Positions 12,350 to 12,536 of a stretch of DNA of 12,536 nt are shown here, piece by piece. The translations under genes were made by a program, and so were the position numbers. The notes under the pieces were generated by a model that saw only the letters and a program-made list of their open reading frames with translations, made no database searches and was not told the origin of the DNA. Position 1 is the first letter of the stretch. Each line of letters opens with the position of its first letter. Origin of the DNA: Pedococcus sp. (lineage in GTDB: Bacteria; Actinomycetota; Actinomycetes; Actinomycetales; Dermatophilaceae); NCBI GenBank assembly GCA_025936615.1, contig JAICSZ010000019.1, forward strand, positions 1 through 12,536. Reading direction: 5' to 3'.

Positions 12350-12536
12350 CGGTCTCCCTTCGGTGCGGTCATGGTGACCGTGACTCCCCCGCCGTCGCGG
12401 CTCGTGTACTCAGCATGCCCGCCCAGGTCGGCCAGCCGGCCCCGGATGCTCGAGGACGCGCCGAGCCGCCCAGCGGCGGCGGCCTCCTCGAGGCGACCGG
12501 CCGGCATACCCATGCCGTTGTCCCGCACCGTGACGG
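12346..12536 (-). CDS. Two-component sensor histidine kinase (partial, C-terminal ATPase domain)
   Basis: Only the last 62 residues are in the window; the rest lies beyond the right edge. Visible are the G1 box VTVRDNGMGMP, the G2-like GRLGASSSIRGRLADLGG and the closing strand GGGVTVTMTAP of a HATPase_c domain, in the style of NarX/DesK-type kinases that pair with LuxR-type regulators. Its TGA overlaps the regulator's ATG by 4 bp. With that regulator it forms a MacRS-like pair by context; the sensing and dimerisation parts cannot be judged. Confidence 0.88.
   Translation of the reverse strand, partial: VTVRDNGMGMPAGRLEEAAAAGRLGASSSIRGRLADLGGHAEYTSRDGGGVTVTMTAPKGDR

Noticed and set aside
12406..12412. 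GTACTCA, resembling half of the Streptomyces MacR operator
   Set aside because: Only a half-site, inside histidine kinase codons; no matching second half.

Overview
This is very GC-rich DNA with strong third-position G/C bias, typical of a high-GC actinobacterium (Actinomycetota). The gene set and order metF / polyprenyl diphosphate synthase / Rv2175c-like regulator / PknL-type Ser/Thr kinase / class II DAHP synthase is the neighbourhood known from Mycobacterium tuberculosis (Rv2172c-Rv2178c) and, more loosely, Streptomyces. The error-prone polymerase cassette beside metF suggests a Micrococcales relative, possibly Intrasporangiaceae. That taxon is inferred from gene order and was not tested. 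I see no mobile element, tRNA, rRNA or CRISPR array; this looks like core chromosome.

Layout. (1) 1-1486, minus strand: a compact DNA-damage operon of a DUF6504 protein, a SAV_6107-type HEPN protein and the start of a DnaE2-type polymerase, cut by the window edge. It sits behind a perfect LexA/SOS box (1431-1446) and a structured leader of about 200 nt. (2) 1536-2078, plus: a YbaK/EbsC-type aminoacyl-tRNA deacylase. (3) 2141-3055, minus: metF, divergent from (4) 3099-4184, plus: a long-chain polyprenyl diphosphate synthase; the two promoters overlap. (5) 4239-4631, minus: an Rv2175c-type winged-helix protein, divergent from (6) 4768-6099, plus: a four-LysM lytic transglycosylase. The space between them holds a perfect 14-bp palindrome and a 9-bp-period repeat. 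(7) 6161-8131, plus: a PknL-type receptor kinase with four PASTA domains, followed with no gap by (8) an EamA/DMT transporter. (9) 9044-10102, minus: a threonine aldolase. (10) 10133-11479, minus: class II DAHP synthase. (11) 11542 to the right edge, minus: a histidine kinase (partial), a NarL/LuxR-type response regulator and a 40-residue membrane miniprotein, in one operon resembling MacRS.

How the genes work together. Cell-envelope themes dominate the middle: polyprenyl carrier synthesis, peptidoglycan cleavage, a muropeptide-sensing kinase, and its likely DNA-binding substrate (in M. tuberculosis PknL phosphorylates Rv2175c). The left end is SOS mutagenesis and the right end is aromatic amino acid entry plus a two-component system. 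Seven genes have an extended -10 hexamer (TANNNT-like) only 6-7 nt before the start codon, the signature of leaderless mRNAs. The operon-internal genes and the LysM gene instead use a Shine-Dalgarno or stop-start coupling.

The most interesting points are the SOS-controlled HEPN/DUF6504/DnaE2 operon with its hairpin leader and no imuB next to it, the face-to-face metF/synthase promoters, the unexplained operators in front of the LysM gene, the missing signal peptide on the LysM transglycosylase, and the 40-residue membrane protein.
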